From assembly GCF_001465545.3 (NCBI RefSeq), contig NZ_CP013480.3, forward strand, positions 4,712,001 through 4,776,000: a stretch of 64,000 bases of DNA, given 5' to 3'. The notes below the pieces were generated by a model. That model was not told the origin of the DNA, ran no database searches, and saw nothing but the letters and a program-made list of their open reading frames with translations. Of the stretch, positions 63,965 through 64,000 are shown piece by piece (the stretch's first letter is position 1; every line of letters begins with the position of its first letter). The translations under genes and the position numbers were made by a program. The stretch is from Pandoraea norimbergensis. GTDB taxonomy: Bacteria > Pseudomonadota > Gammaproteobacteria > Burkholderiales > Burkholderiaceae.

Positions 63965-64000
63965 CGCTCCGTTACCGGTTCCCACGCAGATGGCCGATGC

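Overview
The window is about 63-65% GC, with densely packed genes, short intergenic gaps, many LysR/MarR/IclR regulators, Burkholderia-type trimeric porins and pca, pob and ferulate genes. This points to a soil or opportunistic beta-proteobacterium of the Burkholderiaceae. Pandoraea is my best guess, but that is inference and no marker gene here proves it. No rRNA, tRNA, CRISPR array, transposase or phage gene was seen.

Layout. 1-3.7 kb: the 3' part of a porin, a small membrane protein, and a MarR regulator followed by a ClC chloride channel. 3.7-13 kb: the 4-hydroxybenzoate/protocatechuate branch, with an AAHS transporter, pobA and divergent pobR, then pcaHGBCD with divergent pcaQ. 12.9-23.5 kb: a hydroxycinnamate (ferulate/coumarate) block resembling Acinetobacter hca, with amidohydrolase, acyl-CoA dehydrogenase, feruloyl-CoA synthetase, vanillin dehydrogenase, feruloyl-CoA hydratase/lyase, porin, AAHS transporter and MarR regulator. 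Three related palindromes lie in front of its two catabolic or transport promoters. 23.7-28.6 kb: an unusual chemosensory-like cassette of a membrane CheA-type kinase with an MCP-like sensor end, a ligand-domain-less MCP, two CheX-like proteins and a CheY. 28.9-32.7 kb: a LysR regulator, a PhzS-like flavin monooxygenase and a third AAHS transporter.

32.7-41 kb: an apparent six-gene operon (two ABC ATPases, binding protein, two permeases, cytoplasmic gamma-glutamyltransferase) with a divergent LysR regulator, probably for import and breakdown of gamma-glutamyl peptides or glutathione. 41-47.7 kb: an MHS transporter, then cyoABCD-SURF1 (cytochrome bo3-type oxidase). 47.6-56.2 kb: a MocR regulator, an M24 peptidase-like protein, a periplasmic gamma-glutamyltransferase, a methionine ABC transporter (metNIQ type) and a PBP7-like endopeptidase with a histone-H1-like linker. 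56.2-59.1 kb: an IclR regulator divergent from an MHS transporter and a type II dehydroquinase, probably quinate/shikimate catabolism. 59.2-63.1 kb: a DHA2 drug exporter and an OPT peptide transporter. The last 0.9 kb is non-coding and repeat-rich, with a 7-bp tandem repeat and a degenerate ~44-bp repeat.

How it works together. 4-hydroxybenzoate (PobA), ferulate/coumarate (Fcs, Ech, Vdh) and possibly quinate/shikimate (AroQ) all lead toward protocatechuate, which PcaHG cleaves and PcaB, PcaC and PcaD carry to 3-oxoadipate. Vanillate demethylase (vanAB) and the 3-oxoadipate CoA-transferase/thiolase genes are not in this window.
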